Below, one piece after another: positions 30,721-41,443 of a DNA stretch of 64,000 nucleotides. The position numbers were made by a program, and so were the translations under genes. The stretch is from positions 273,001 to 337,000 of the forward strand of contig OZ037905.1 in NCBI GenBank assembly GCA_964035575.1, in the 5' to 3' direction. Positions within the stretch are counted from its first letter, which is position 1. The number at the start of each line of letters is the position of its first letter. The stretch is from Rhynchopus sp. YZ270_cl-10. Its lineage: Eukaryota; Euglenozoa; Diplonemea; Diplonemida; Diplonemidae. Below the pieces are notes generated by a model. The model was not told where the DNA came from and did no database searches. It saw only the letters and a list, made by a program, of their open reading frames with translations.

Positions 30721-30730
30721 AAAAAGAAGA

Positions 30731-30780
30731 AAGTTTATAAGATGAATACAAAAAACCTGCCTGGGTCAGTCACCTAACAG
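30731..30780 (-). repeat. H1 hairpin repeat downstream of the small membrane protein gene
   Basis: AGTTTATAAGATGAATAC, an A run, then CCTGCCTGGGTCAGTCACC. It keeps the 5' (GTTTATAAGATGA) and 3' (GTCACCTAACAG) ends of H1, with a changed loop. It starts 94 bp past the stop of the gene at 30874. Confidence 0.6.
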
Positions 30781-30873
30781 TCACCAAAAAAAAGAACCTC
30801 ACTCTTACTCACACGTAACCCACCTTCTCCACCCTCTCCTCCTTCTCGGCGAAGTTCAATTTCTATCATTTAT

Positions 30874-31275
30874 TCATGCCGACTTGGAGTTAGCTTCACG
30901 GTAAAAGCGTGCGTACGCACCCATGGCAAACGCAAGGGATGCGAATCCAAGCTTGACAGCGGGCGCAAGCTCGGCTCCAACAACTCTGTTGGTGAGAGGG
31001 GTCATTCCCAGAAGGCACGCCCCTTTGCCGAAGTATACAATCTTGCGCCACGGGCCGGCCTTCTCGCCCATAGTCTCCTTGGGCTTCAGCTTAATCGCGT
31101 TGAAGATGCCAGTACCAAAGAGCACAACAGTACCGCCAATGATGTACTGATGCGGGATGTCCAGGTGGGCCTCAGCAAAGATGTACGGCCCCATCAACAC
31201 ACTGAACAGCGACGCAGCCGTCAGTGTGTGCACCACACGCGATACGTACACCGGAAGCGACACGACGTCTCCCAT
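30874..31275 (-). CDS. Small multi-pass membrane protein, unknown family
   Basis: 133 aa from the ATG at 31275. Four hydrophobic stretches: about 11-33 (VVHTLTAASLFSVLMG), 45-62 (IIGGTVVLFGTGIF), 80-92 and 103-122 (LGFASLAFAMGAY). A basic loop (KLKPKETMGEKAGPWRK) lies between the second and third. The size and topology recall small mitochondrial or ER membrane proteins, but no family motif is certain. The G+C and codon use match the host genes, the frame is intact and the N-terminus begins MGDVVSLP right after an A/T-rich leader. Confidence 0.7.
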   Translation of the reverse strand: MGDVVSLPVYVSRVVHTLTAASLFSVLMGPYIFAEAHLDIPHQYIIGGTVVLFGTGIFNAIKLKPKETMGEKAGPWRKIVYFGKGACLLGMTPLTNRVVGAELAPAVKLGFASLAFAMGAYARFYREANSKSA

Positions 31276-31429
31276 TGTTATAGTGTTTGTTTGTTTTTTT
31301 GGAGGTTTTCTGAATATTTGTAAACTTTTGTTGGGTTTTATGGGGATTTGAAAGTTTGTTTTGTTTTTGCTATTTTTGTTTGTTTTTGTTTTGTGGGGGG
31401 GAGTGTGGGCTATGGCCAAATGCGTGTGG

Positions 31430-31449
31430 GAGAGAGAGAGAGAGAGAGA
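31430..31449. repeat. GA microsatellite
   Basis: About ten GA units in the 5' flank of the small membrane protein gene. Confidence 0.9.
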
Positions 31450-31516
31450 AGTTCAAGAAACAGATCAATCGTAGTCTAAAATAGAAACTACCTTCAGGGT
31501 ATGGATAAAATCTTAA

Positions 31517-33060
31517 CCCTATACACCCCAAGAGCCACTTTAATGGCTTTCGAAATGACGCCATGCTATTAGACAGGTTCAACTCATTTTTGTAAAAACA
31601 TTTTTTTTATGTGGAAAGAATTTGCACCGATCTTTCAAAAGAAGCAAGAGTCGAAAACTTTTATGCATCGGATATTACTTTCGATGCTGGGGGCTGGGGT
31701 GCTACTTTCACCAAAAGTGACGTTTTTTCACCCACACCCCCAATCTGTACCTTTCGCGATGCCCAATGCCGCCAAGCCCTTAGTCGGGTTCTACCCATTT
31801 TCGTGAACACAATTTTTTATATATTTCGAAAGATTTTTCGCCGATCTTTCAAAAGAAGCAAGAATCGAAAACTTTTATGCATCGGATATTACTTTCGATG
31901 CTGGGGGGAGGCGGGGTGGGGGTGTGAGCACCCCTGTGACCCCCCCATATTCTAAAATCTGTAAGACAACGTGCTCTGACATAGGTTCTACTCATTTTCG
32001 TAAAAACACTTTTTTTATGTTGAAAGAATTTGCACCGATCTTTCAAAAGAAGCAAAAATCGAAAACTTTTGTGCATCTGATATTACTTTCGATGCTGGGG
32101 GGAGTACCCCATGCTCTGTATGAGGTTCTACTCGTTTTCGTTAAAATATTTTTATATATTTCAAAGATTTTGACACGAATCTTTCAAAAGAAACAAGAAT
32201 CGAAAACTTTTACGCATCTGATTGCACTTTGGATCTGTGTACTGCTACCCACCCAAGAGGCACCCCTTCGACCCGAAGGACATGGTTATGACTAGGGGTC
32301 ATCATGATCTGATAATGGTTCTGCTTGTTTTCGTAAAAATCCTTTGGTTTATAGGGGAACTATTTGACTCAAATCTTTTAAAATAAGCAAAAATCGAAAA
32401 CCTTTGTGCTTCTGTTTGCCATTTGGATGCTGGGGCGAGTTGCGACCAAAACCACAAAAACACCCCACACACACGACCTATGCAGAGCACACAGTAAGCC
32501 GAATTTTCACTGTTTTTTCGTATTTCGGGGTGCTTTTTTCATGAATTTTTGGGTCACAGGGTCGTTCCGACCCATTCTGGGGGCTTTCGACCTCAGGAGA
32601 TGCCCAAATTGTGAAAAATCGCCCATTTTTTACGTTTTTAGACATGTTTCAGTGTAAATCGTTAAGGAAACCAGTTTTAGACATGGCTGCTAACAGAGCT
32701 GCACTCATATAAGTTGGGTTCTATTAGGACTTTTTGCTCGATTTTTTTTTCTTTGAAAAGATTTTGTGATCAATCTTTCAAATAACGCCATTTTCGGACA
32801 ACAATAATTTACGGGTTTTTCCTCGGCCGGCTGAATTAGTAAAAAACCAAAAAGTGGATTTCATGCTTACCTCATTTCGGGGATAACATTTTTTTTCGAA
32901 AAAAAACTTTAAAAAATGGAATTGAAAGCCGTTGTTCAAAATCTTTCAATTGCGGCCAGGTACGATCAAAAATTTGCATCTGGGGTCCCCTCACCGGTTG
33001 GAGAGCCCCAAAAACCAAAACTCAAAAGTGGCTTGAAAAAACGGCTTGGGAGGTATAGGG
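31517..33060. mobile_element. piggyBac-type nonautonomous element with internal ~200-bp repeats
   Basis: Flanked by TTAA (31513-31516 and 33061-33064), with inverted ends CCCTATACACCCCAAGAG and CTTGGGAGGTATAGGG. TTAA targets with CCCT ends define piggyBac. No transposase. The left two thirds hold five to six degenerate tandem repeats. Each has GGTTCTACTCATTTTCG, then a T run, then ATCTTTCAAAAGAAGCAAG, AATCGAAAACTTTT and GATGCTGGGG (starts near 31572, 31780, 31977, 32118, 32311, and a weak one at 32700). Repeat spacing and divergence increase toward the right, so the array is old. Confidence 0.85.
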
Positions 33061-33064
33061 TTAA

Positions 33065-35190
33065 TGTACACACTTTGTTGATTCTAAAAACGGGGTGGGG
33101 AAAAAATCGCGAATAGAAAAAATGGGTGAGATATTGAAAAGTTGGAACGCTTCCTCACCTAGATCACAAACCCACAGTGAGTGAGAAACCACAAGCTGGC
33201 GGGCACCTTCCGTCGTTTCTATTTCTTATTGTCAAGTAACTTCATAATTATACAAAATTTTATATCTAATAGATTCTATGGTCCTGTTGTAGACCATGTT
33301 TTGTTCTTCCTTTTTTCCTTTCAACATTTTTTTTTATTCATTTGCTTTTTTTGTTGTTTGGTTTTATTTTTCCTTCAAAATTTCACACACAACGCTTGGT
33401 TTTTGGGAGACACACAAGGTGCCAGGTTCTATGATATGCACGGAAGCACCTTGCACCTGTCGTATTGTTTCCCGTGCAATACATAGGGAGGAACGTTTCG
33501 CACTTCAAAACTAGGGAAATAATGACAACACAGGTAGGGATTTTTGAATTTGAGACGTCTGCATATTTTCTTGATTTATGACAAAAAAAGACAAGAGATA
33601 CGTAAGAAGAGCCAACACGCCGATTGGCTGTGTACTGACAGAGCAAACAGAAGCATGTATTCATGCTCCAGACAGAGAAACGTCATAAGAAGTTAAAGAA
33701 CGCCACGTTGAGCGCAGGACTAAGCTTTTGATAAAAATGAGCGAACGCAACCAGTGCATCTGGAGGGGGAAAAGGAGAGGGAAAATATTTTTTCCGAATG
33801 AAAGTGGTGTTTACGTTTTGGGTACGGGGTGGAGAATAAAATATGTTCAATAAAAGAAACGAAATCTTTTTGTTTTATCTTGTTCAAAGACACGCCCACG
33901 TGTCGGTTCTGTGGAAAAAACAGCACGGAACCACCTGTGTGCTGCCCCTTTTCATATCCATGGAAACTGTATCACAAGTGATACCGAAAAAAAAGTTTAA
34001 ACTGCGGAAGACGCAAAACCAGGGAAATAGCTTGGGTACTTTTGCTGGTTTCAAAACCAGAACGAGCTGGTTTACTGGTTTGGGGAAAAATAAAAAAAAA
34101 AAGTGGGATTCGGGATTCAGTTTTTCGCCTCCCCCCTGCACCACTTTCTTCACAGAAGAAAGCCTCACACGTAAGCGAACCCCTAAAAAGGGTGCATTGA
34201 GTGACTCTGTGGTGTAAAAAGCTACATTTTTTGCACCATACCCTAATTTTTTTTCGCCTGCGGCGCCACTTGATATTATTTTTTTTGCTCCGCAAAAAAA
34301 TAGAGTTTACAATGGCTAAAGGGATTCCCTTGCATTTTGCAGCCAAACAAAATGCAACTTGGCCAAAGCTGCAAAAAGTTGACCGTTTTTTCAAAATGAC
34401 CCACCGTTGCAACAGCCCCTGCTTCTGGAAGACGTATTGATTTATACGGTTAGTGGAACGTAAGGTGCAAGACCAAGCTCCGTTAACAAAGGATTATATC
34501 CCGTTTTCTTTGTCTCGCAAACCTTACCCTGTACCTCTCCACTCTGGCTGTCAGGGAGGCGCGCGCGAAGCGCGCGACGACCGCTTTCAACTGGGGAAAT
34601 TTTTTTTTCTAAACCAGCAAACCAGCAACATTTGAAAAGTGCACCTTTCAAGCTACTACCCTGCGCAAAACAAACTCGCGAACAAAAAAAAAGTGAAGTT
34701 ATTAATGCAGGCACCTCCGACTGACCCACGTACGATGCCAGCCATCCGGATGAAAGCACAAGTACCCTGCGGCCAACAACAGAAGATGTAAAAAGGAAAC
34801 CTAATGACTGGCCCACAAAAAAAGTTTTTTCTGCGAAGTGTGTGGTGAGGGGGAGAATAAAACAGTACGAAAAAACCCTCACTCTCATTTTGCAAGCTTC
34901 ATTCCCGTTTTGGTTTTTCTCCTTGCAAAATTATTACGCGTCCACTCGACATTTGGATAAAGAAAACTAGAGATGAAAGGGGGTTTGGGGGGAAGAGTTT
35001 AATTCTCGAAAGCATCCCCACACTCAGTCACATTTTTTTTTTCTTTTTTGAAAATCACCAAACGCTGTTCACAATAATGAACGAAAAATTGACAATTTTC
35101 CTGATGAAGATGTAATGTGTGTGAGAGAGATGGGGAGCACGGGAGGGAAAAAACGACTCGTGGAAAGACAAGACATATTATGCTGTCCAT
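33065..35190. other. 2.1 kb gene-free interval
   Basis: A/T-rich, no supported coding region. At 34688-34760 there is an H1-related repeat (GTGAAGTTATTAATGCAGGC, ACCTCCGACTGACCCAC, then CATCCGGATGAAAGCACAAG) that recurs at 50752-50798. An imperfect third copy of its right part is at about 41375-41405. Confidence 0.5.
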
Positions 35191-36357
35191 TCAGGAGAAC
35201 AGCGAATCGTCATAATCTAACAGCGCGTCTGACTGCCACGGTGCAATAGCTCTCGGTTTATGAGTATAATAAATTGAGTTGTCAACAATCTTAACACCCC
35301 CCTCCCTGGCGTACATCACCACACCACCGCAGCTGCTGATCGCAAGACCGTCATGCTCCCTACCAACATTCACGTCACTATTGATGATCTTCTGACACGT
35401 TGAGAGGGACCATACGTACAAATGTGAAAAACAGTAGGCAGCAACAACGTCGTTGGTCAAAGCAACATTAGTCCAGTAGTGTTCTGAGTCGTCTTCAAAT
35501 ACACATTCACCTGTTTCGATGTTCCAGACACGCACACCATTTCTGCAACACGCTGCAATGAAACGCTGGTTTGGTGACAGTGCCAAATAACCAACACGAG
35601 AAGGGCATGTCAGAGCAAGCACCTCCACCCCTGTCGTGTAGTCCCAGATGGTGATATCTTCTTCGCTCTCGGAGCCAAACATCGCCACCTTGTCGTCTGT
35701 CACAACCATGGCGCACACGCAATCCACAATATGGTCCCATACGTGCACAACAACGCCTGTTGCAATGTCCCACACCTGCAAACCCTTCACCGTGCAGCAC
35801 GACAACAGCTTTGTCCCACAGGGTGACCATGCCGTGGTCTTCCTGTTTTTACCTTCATCTCCAAAGGAGTGCTTCAATGCACCTGTCTTCACGTCACGAA
35901 TTTCAGCACACTCCGTGTCTTTACTGACACATGAGATCCACTCACTGCAAGGTGAGAAGGATGGGGTGGAATTATACTTGCAAGGGAAGCTGCACAAACG
36001 CTCATGTGTTTCCGTGTCGAAGATGGACACACTACTGCCGAAAGGCATCAGTGCAAGGTACCTGTCACATGGGGAGAGTGTGAGGGAATATGTCGTATCC
36101 AACACGGGTATCACCCCAGTATTGATGTTGGCACCAGTGCAGTACAGCTCAACGGCACATCCCTCATCCATCTCCGTGTCGCAGATGCGCAAGTCGTCGT
36201 TGCCGATGTCGCCACCGCCTCTCATCCGCACACCAACATGCCGAGCACGTGGCACGCCAAGCTCCGCAACAAGCTTCCCCTTCACCTGTGCAAGGGTGGC
36301 GCTCCTGTCCACTTCTATCACACAGCTTGCAGACTCGAAGTGTCCTGTGATGTCCAT
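35191..36357 (-). CDS. Ubl-WD40 array gene 1
   Basis: 388 aa. Residues 1-76 form a ubiquitin-like beta-grasp module (MDITGHFESASCVIEVDRSA, TLAQVKGKLVAELGVP, MRGGGD, CAVELYCTGANI). Seven degenerate WD units follow, each ending in a motif such as VSIFDTETH, AEIRDVKTGALKHSF, LQVWDIATG, ITIWDYTTG, VRVWNIETG, LYVWSLSTC or VKIVDN. The typical GH dipeptides are missing. Loop residues before the third strand are MPFGSS in blade 1, SESEED in blade 4 and CCRNG in blade 5. It differs from its paralogues by a 27-residue tail after the last blade (YYTHKPRAIAPWQSDALLDY onward) and by lacking the shared 3' flank. The partner is unknown; a recognition or adaptor role is inferred. Confidence 0.85.
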   Translation of the reverse strand: MDITGHFESASCVIEVDRSATLAQVKGKLVAELGVPRARHVGVRMRGGGDIGNDDLRICDTEMDEGCAVELYCTGANINTGVIPVLDTTYSLTLSPCDRYLALMPFGSSVSIFDTETHERLCSFPCKYNSTPSFSPCSEWISCVSKDTECAEIRDVKTGALKHSFGDEGKNRKTTAWSPCGTKLLSCCTVKGLQVWDIATGVVVHVWDHIVDCVCAMVVTDDKVAMFGSESEEDITIWDYTTGVEVLALTCPSRVGYLALSPNQRFIAACCRNGVRVWNIETGECVFEDDSEHYWTNVALTNDVVAAYCFSHLYVWSLSTCQKIINSDVNVGREHDGLAISSCGGVVMYAREGGVKIVDNSIYYTHKPRAIAPWQSDALLDYDDSLFS

Positions 36358-36696
36358 GTTCAGGGTGGAACTTTGTTCTGTGGGGACAGGTGTGTGGGGA
36401 GGGCAGGAAGAAGAAGGGTGGGGTGGTGTTTGTGAAGGAAACGAGATGTGTTGTCATTTGCAAAAACAAGAGAGATAACTCCACACCCAGTTAGAGGTCC
36501 TCCCACCTTCCCACACCATGACGGGTAGTTGTGCTTCGTGTGTGGAGCGGAACTGCGCGGTCTCCATTGCCAACCCACTCCCACAACGAGAGACATGTGC
36601 ATCTTTCTCCACGTATCTTCCTGCATGGAGTGACCCAGGCAAGGTGCAGGAAAGGGAAGCAAAGTTAGATGGCACCTTTCCGTTGTGGAAATGGGT

Positions 36697-37782
36697 TCAA
36701 GACAGGTGTGAGATGTCAACAATCTCAACACCCTCATCCGTGTCGTACATCACCACACCACCACAGCTGCTGATTGCAAGACCGTAACAATAGCATGTCA
36801 CAAATTCGCGCTGCAAGAGCTTCCCTGTTGAGATGGACCACACGCACAATATTTCAGAAGTGTGCGCAGCAACAACGTCGTTCGACACAGCAACATCCAT
36901 CCAGTACTTTTCTGAGACGTCTTCAAATACACATTCACCTGTTTCGATGTTCCAGACACGCACACAACCGTCCGTATATGCTGCTATGAACCGTTGGTTT
37001 GGTGTCAGTACTACATCCTCAACAAAAGAGGGGCATGTAAGAACAAGCACCTTCACCCCTGTCGTGTAGTCCCAGATGGTGACCTCGTTGCTGTTGTTGC
37101 TGTCGCCAAACATCGCCACCTTGTCGCCTGCCACAACCATCACGAACGCGCACTCCACAATGTGGCTCCATTCATGCACAAGAACGCCTGTTGCAATGTC
37201 CCACACCTGCAAACCTTTGCTGCAACACGACAACAGCTTTGTTCCACAGGGTGACCATGCCGTGGTCCACCTCTCGTCACCTTCATCTCCAAAGGAGTGC
37301 TTCAATGCACCTGTCTTCACGTCATGAACATTAGCACACTTCGTCTCCCTGTTGATACATGAGATCCACTCACCGCATGGTGAGAAGGATGGCTTGCAGG
37401 CATGGTCTGCAGGGAATCTGCACAGACACGTATGTGTTTCTGTGTCGAAGATGGACACAACATTCTCGTCATCCATCGCTGCAAGGTACCTGTCACACGG
37501 GGAGAGTGCGAGGAAGCATGTGTCAACCAAAGGTATCACCCCAGTATCGATGTTGGCACCAGTGCAGTACAGCTCAACGGCACATCCCTCATCCATCTCC
37601 GTGTCGCAGATGCGCAAGTCGTCGTTGCCGATGTCGCCACCGCCTCTCATCCGCACACCAACATGCCGAGCACGTGGCACGCCAAGCACCGCAACAAGCT
37701 TCCCCTTCACCTGTGCAAGGGTGGCGTTCCCGTCCACTTCTATCACACAGCTTGCAGACTCGAAGTGTCCTGTGATGTCCAT
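36697..37782 (-). CDS. Ubl-WD40 array gene 2
   Basis: 361 aa, ending in the family-typical VEIVDISHLS. Ubl module with VDGNAT and AVLGVP variants. Blade loops: MDDENV (1), CCSKG (3), DSNNSNE (4), YTDGC (5), HTSEIL (6). It is followed on the minus strand by a conserved ~150 bp 3' flank (36545-36696) that also follows genes 3, 6, 7 and 8. Confidence 0.85.
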   Translation of the reverse strand: MDITGHFESASCVIEVDGNATLAQVKGKLVAVLGVPRARHVGVRMRGGGDIGNDDLRICDTEMDEGCAVELYCTGANIDTGVIPLVDTCFLALSPCDRYLAAMDDENVVSIFDTETHTCLCRFPADHACKPSFSPCGEWISCINRETKCANVHDVKTGALKHSFGDEGDERWTTAWSPCGTKLLSCCSKGLQVWDIATGVLVHEWSHIVECAFVMVVAGDKVAMFGDSNNSNEVTIWDYTTGVKVLVLTCPSFVEDVVLTPNQRFIAAYTDGCVRVWNIETGECVFEDVSEKYWMDVAVSNDVVAAHTSEILCVWSISTGKLLQREFVTCYCYGLAISSCGGVVMYDTDEGVEIVDISHLS

Positions 37783-38137
37783 GTTCTGGGGGTGTAACTC
37801 TGTTCTGTGGGGACAGGTGTGTGAGGAGGGCAGGAAGAAGAAGTGGGGTTGTGAGAAGCACAGTGGAAATCAATAAAGTTAAAGCAGTACTTTTTTGTGT
37901 ATTTTCGTTTTGCTTTTTTACTATCTGTACCAGCAGCTGTTTGGACCGCTTTTAGTAGGGAAGCAAAATTAGATGGCACTTTTCCGCTGTGGACGGCGCG
38001 GTCTCCATTGCCAACCCACTCCCACAACTAGAGACATGTGCATCTATCTTCACGTATCTTCCTGCGTGGAGTTACCCAGGCAAGGTGCAGGAAAGGGAAG
38101 CAAAGTTAGATGGCACCTTTCCGTTGTGGAAATGGGT

Positions 38138-39214
38138 TCAAGACAGGTATGAGATGTAAACACACATATCTCTGCCGTACATCACTACACTACCACAGCT
38201 GCTGATTGCAAGACCGTAATCATATTTCGGTTCAAATATTTCGCGAGCTAGTTGCTTCCCTGTTGAGATGGACCACGCGCACAAGGTTTCAGAAGAGTAG
38301 ACAGCAACAACGTCGTTGGTCAAAGCAACATCATACCAGTCGTTTGCCGAGTTGTCTTCAAATACACATTCACCTGTTTTGATGTTCCAGACACGCACAC
38401 CTTCGCTGCAACATCCTGCAATGAAACGCTGGTTTGGTGACAGTGCCACATAATCAACAGTCAAAGGACATGTAATAACAAGCACCTCCACCCCTGTCGT
38501 GTAGTTCCAGGTAGTGATCTGTTTGCTGACTTCCTCATACATCACTACCCTCGTATCGTCTGTCACAACCATGACGTATTTGCACTCCACAATGTGGTCC
38601 CATTCATGCACAACAACGCCTGTTGCAATGTCCCACACCTCCAAACATTTTGTGCAGCACGACAACAGCTTTGTTCCACAGGGTGACCAAGCCGTGGCCC
38701 ACCTCTCATCACCTTCATCTCCAAAGGAGTGCTTCAATGCACCTGTCTTCACATGACGAACTTCAGCACAATGCGTATCAGAGTTCACGCATGAGATCCA
38801 CTCACTGCAAGGTGAGAAGGATGGGGAAGCACAGTGGCAAGGCAAGCTGCACAGAAGCTGATGTGTTTCCGTGTCGAAGATGGACGCACCCCCGCCACAC
38901 CACGTCACTGCAAGGTACCTGTCACACGGGGAGAGTGTGAGGGAGTGTGTGTCATCCGAACCGTGTATCACCCCAGGAGGGATGTTGGCACCAGTGCAGT
39001 ACAGCTCAACGGCACATCCCTCATCCATCTCCGTGTCGCAGATGCGCAAGTCGTCGTTGCCGATGTCGCCACCGCCTCTCATCCGCACACCAACATGCCG
39101 AGCACGTGGCACGCCAAACTCCGCAACAAGCTTCCCCTTCACCTGTGCAAGGGTGGCGCTCCCGTCCACTTCTATCACACAGCTTGCAGACTCGAAGTGT
39201 CCTGTGATGTCCAT
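38138..39214 (-). CDS. Ubl-WD40 array gene 3
   Basis: 358 aa. The frame is open to an ATG at 39397, but the family start MDITGHF at 39214 is chosen because the upstream part is untranslated leader conserved in all copies, including those where it is out of frame. Blade loops: TWCGGGA (1), CCTKC (3), EEVSKQ (4), CCSEG (5), YSSETL (6). The fourth blade has ITTWNYTTG instead of TIWDYTTG, and the last blade is shortened (MCVYISYLS). The TATA box at 39343-39352 belongs to this gene. Confidence 0.84.
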   Translation of the reverse strand: MDITGHFESASCVIEVDGSATLAQVKGKLVAEFGVPRARHVGVRMRGGGDIGNDDLRICDTEMDEGCAVELYCTGANIPPGVIHGSDDTHSLTLSPCDRYLAVTWCGGGASIFDTETHQLLCSLPCHCASPSFSPCSEWISCVNSDTHCAEVRHVKTGALKHSFGDEGDERWATAWSPCGTKLLSCCTKCLEVWDIATGVVVHEWDHIVECKYVMVVTDDTRVVMYEEVSKQITTWNYTTGVEVLVITCPLTVDYVALSPNQRFIAGCCSEGVRVWNIKTGECVFEDNSANDWYDVALTNDVVAVYSSETLCAWSISTGKQLAREIFEPKYDYGLAISSCGSVVMYGRDMCVYISYLS

Positions 39215-39342
39215 GTTCAGGGGGTGTGACTCTGTTCTGTGGGGACAGGTGTGTGGGGAGGGCAGGAAGAAGAGGGGTGGGGTGGTGTTTGTGAAAGGAA
39301 ACGAGATGTGTTGTCCTTTGCAAAAACAAGAGGGGGTCTCTC

Positions 39343-39352
39343 GATATATAAG
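39343..39352 (-). promoter_or_regulatory. TATA box of Ubl-WD40 gene 3
   Basis: CTTATATATC on the minus strand, 129 bp before the ATG. It lies in a ~50 bp block (GTCTCTCGATATATAAGAGC) shared with gene 6 at the same distance. Confidence 0.6.
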
Positions 39353-39537
39353 AGCAAAAAGCAAATCACTGGGATGATTCGTGGTGAAAAAAGGCATGCG
39401 TGATGCGGTGATGCGGGGAAAATGGGCGACTCTTTCTTTTATCTTTGCCTTCCAACTGTATTGTAGCTTTTAGATTGTGCTGTGATCGTCATGCTATTAG
39501 CCTTTGTACTGAAATCGTAGACACAGTCATCCGCAAC

Positions 39538-40650
39538 TCAAGAATGTGAGATGTCAACAATCTCAACACCCTCATCCCTGCCGTACATCACCACACCACC
39601 ACAGCTGCTGATCGCAAGACGGCCAAGACTGTAAGAAAAGGAATCCTCTAAATCACGACGTAACAGTTGCTTCCCTGTTGAGATGGACCACACACACAAT
39701 GTAGTGGGGGAGTACACAGTAGAGTAGGCAGCAACAACGTCGTTCGACACAGCAACAAAATTCCAGAAGTTTGCTGAGACGTCTTCAAAAACACATTCAC
39801 CTGTTTCGATGTTCCAGACACGCGCACCTTTGTCGTAACACGCTGCAATGAAACGCTGGTTTGGTGACAGTGTCACTTCACCAATATGAGAAGGGCATGT
39901 CAGAACAAGCACCTTCACCCCTGTCGTGTAGTCCCAGATGGTGACATCTTTGCTGTTTCTGTGCACCCCAAACCTCGCCACCTTGTCGCCTGTCACAAGC
40001 ATCATGAACCCGTCCAGTCTGTCCCATTTATGCACAAGAACGCCTGTTGCAATATCCCACACCTGTAAACCCTTCCTGCAGGACGACAACAGCTTTGTTC
40101 CACAGGGTGACCATGCTGTGGCTGACCTCCACTCATCTTCATCTCCAAAGGAGTGCTTCAATGCACCTGTCTTCACGTCATGAACCTCAGCCCAGTGTGT
40201 GTCCTTGTTGACACACGAGATCCACTCACTGCAAGGTGAGAAGGATGGGGTATAAGTTGTATAAGCTTTCTTTTTTGAAGGGAAGTGGCACAGACGCTCA
40301 TGTGTTTCTGTGTCGAAGATGGACACAACATTCTCGTCATCCATGACTGCAAGGTACCTGTCACACGGGGAGAGTGTGAGGGAGTGTGCGTACTCCGAAG
40401 GTATCACCCCAGGAGTGATGTTGGCACCAGTGCAGTACAGCTCAACGGCACATCCCTCATCCATCTCCGTGTCGCAGATGCGCAAGTCGTCGTTGCCGAT
40501 GTCGCCACCGCCTTTCATCCGCACACCAACATGCCGAGCACGTGGCACGCCAAGCTCCGCAACAAGCTTCCCCTTCACCTGTGCAAGGGTGGCGTTCCCG
40601 TCCACTTCTATCACACAGCTTGCAGACTCGAAGTGTCCTGTGATGTCCAT
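39538..40650 (-). CDS. Ubl-WD40 array gene 4
   Basis: 370 aa, the longest propeller of the set, because of insertions in the second blade (KKKAYTTYTP) and sixth blade (YSTVYSPTTL). Ubl module with VDGNAT and MKGGGD. Other loops: MDDENV (1, as in gene 2), VHRNSKD (4), CYDKG (5). It ends VEIVDISHS. It lacks the shared 3' flank. Confidence 0.84.
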   Translation of the reverse strand: MDITGHFESASCVIEVDGNATLAQVKGKLVAELGVPRARHVGVRMKGGGDIGNDDLRICDTEMDEGCAVELYCTGANITPGVIPSEYAHSLTLSPCDRYLAVMDDENVVSIFDTETHERLCHFPSKKKAYTTYTPSFSPCSEWISCVNKDTHWAEVHDVKTGALKHSFGDEDEWRSATAWSPCGTKLLSSCRKGLQVWDIATGVLVHKWDRLDGFMMLVTGDKVARFGVHRNSKDVTIWDYTTGVKVLVLTCPSHIGEVTLSPNQRFIAACYDKGARVWNIETGECVFEDVSANFWNFVAVSNDVVAAYSTVYSPTTLCVWSISTGKQLLRRDLEDSFSYSLGRLAISSCGGVVMYGRDEGVEIVDISHS

Positions 40651-41429
40651 GTTCAGGGGGTGTAACTCTGTTCTGTGGGGACAGGTGTGTGAGGAGGGCA
40701 GGAAGAAGAGGGGTGGGGTGGTGTTTGTGAAAGGAAACGAGGTGTGTTGTCATTTGCAAAAACCACAAGGAATTATGTGGCTACTGAAACAGTACTGGTG
40801 GTCAGCGTCACACATCCTACTTCTGGACCATATACTGCCGCAACTGTTGGTGCGGCTGAAGGGGGGTGATTCGCACTTTGTTCCGCACTTTTACCATGTT
40901 GGCTGTGTACCAGGTACACAGTGTTAAATTTATACAAGGCGGGGGGAAATGTTGAGGGCTGATTCGCATTTTTTTCCGCGCCCCGTTTCGCCCACACCAA
41001 CGGTATATATTTTTTGTCAAAATGAAAGACAGAAGTTTCGGTCACCTGCTGCAACGCTGAAACGTGCTGTGGAGGGGTGGGTGCACCTTTTGGTGCACAC
41101 ACGATTGCATTCAATGTTTGGTTTATAAAATTCTCGAATATATTTTCCGGATCTGAGAATCCCATCCGAGAATCGTTCTCAGATCTGAGTCGCGTCTTCT
41201 GTACGCCTATCAACGCAGACTACAGGGTTATGTGAGTACTCTGAAGTGTGTAGCAGCAGCAGCAATAACTTCTCGCAGTGTGTGTAATACAGCAAAACTA
41301 CAGCACGTTATGGGAGGGGATTTGAGTAGTTCAAGATCAACAAGAATCAAAACTCTGGACACTTCCCACATTCCCACGGAGATGCCCGGCATCCGGAGTG
41401 AAAGCGCACAAAGTCCCCTGCAGACAAAC
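40651..41429. other. Intergenic between gene 4 and the foldback element
   Basis: 40651-40770 is the conserved family 5' leader. Beyond it I see no gene. A perfect 10-bp inverted repeat GATCTGAGAA/TTCTCAGATC with a 15-nt loop lies at about 41151-41186. A 12-G run ends at 41441. Confidence 0.5.
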
Positions 41430-41443
41430 GGGGGGGGGGGGTA

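Noticed and set aside
35648-36478. Long plus-strand frames over every Ubl-WD40 gene
   Set aside because: Their similarity between copies only mirrors the nucleotide identity of the true minus-strand genes. The minus frame gives WD and Ubl motifs.
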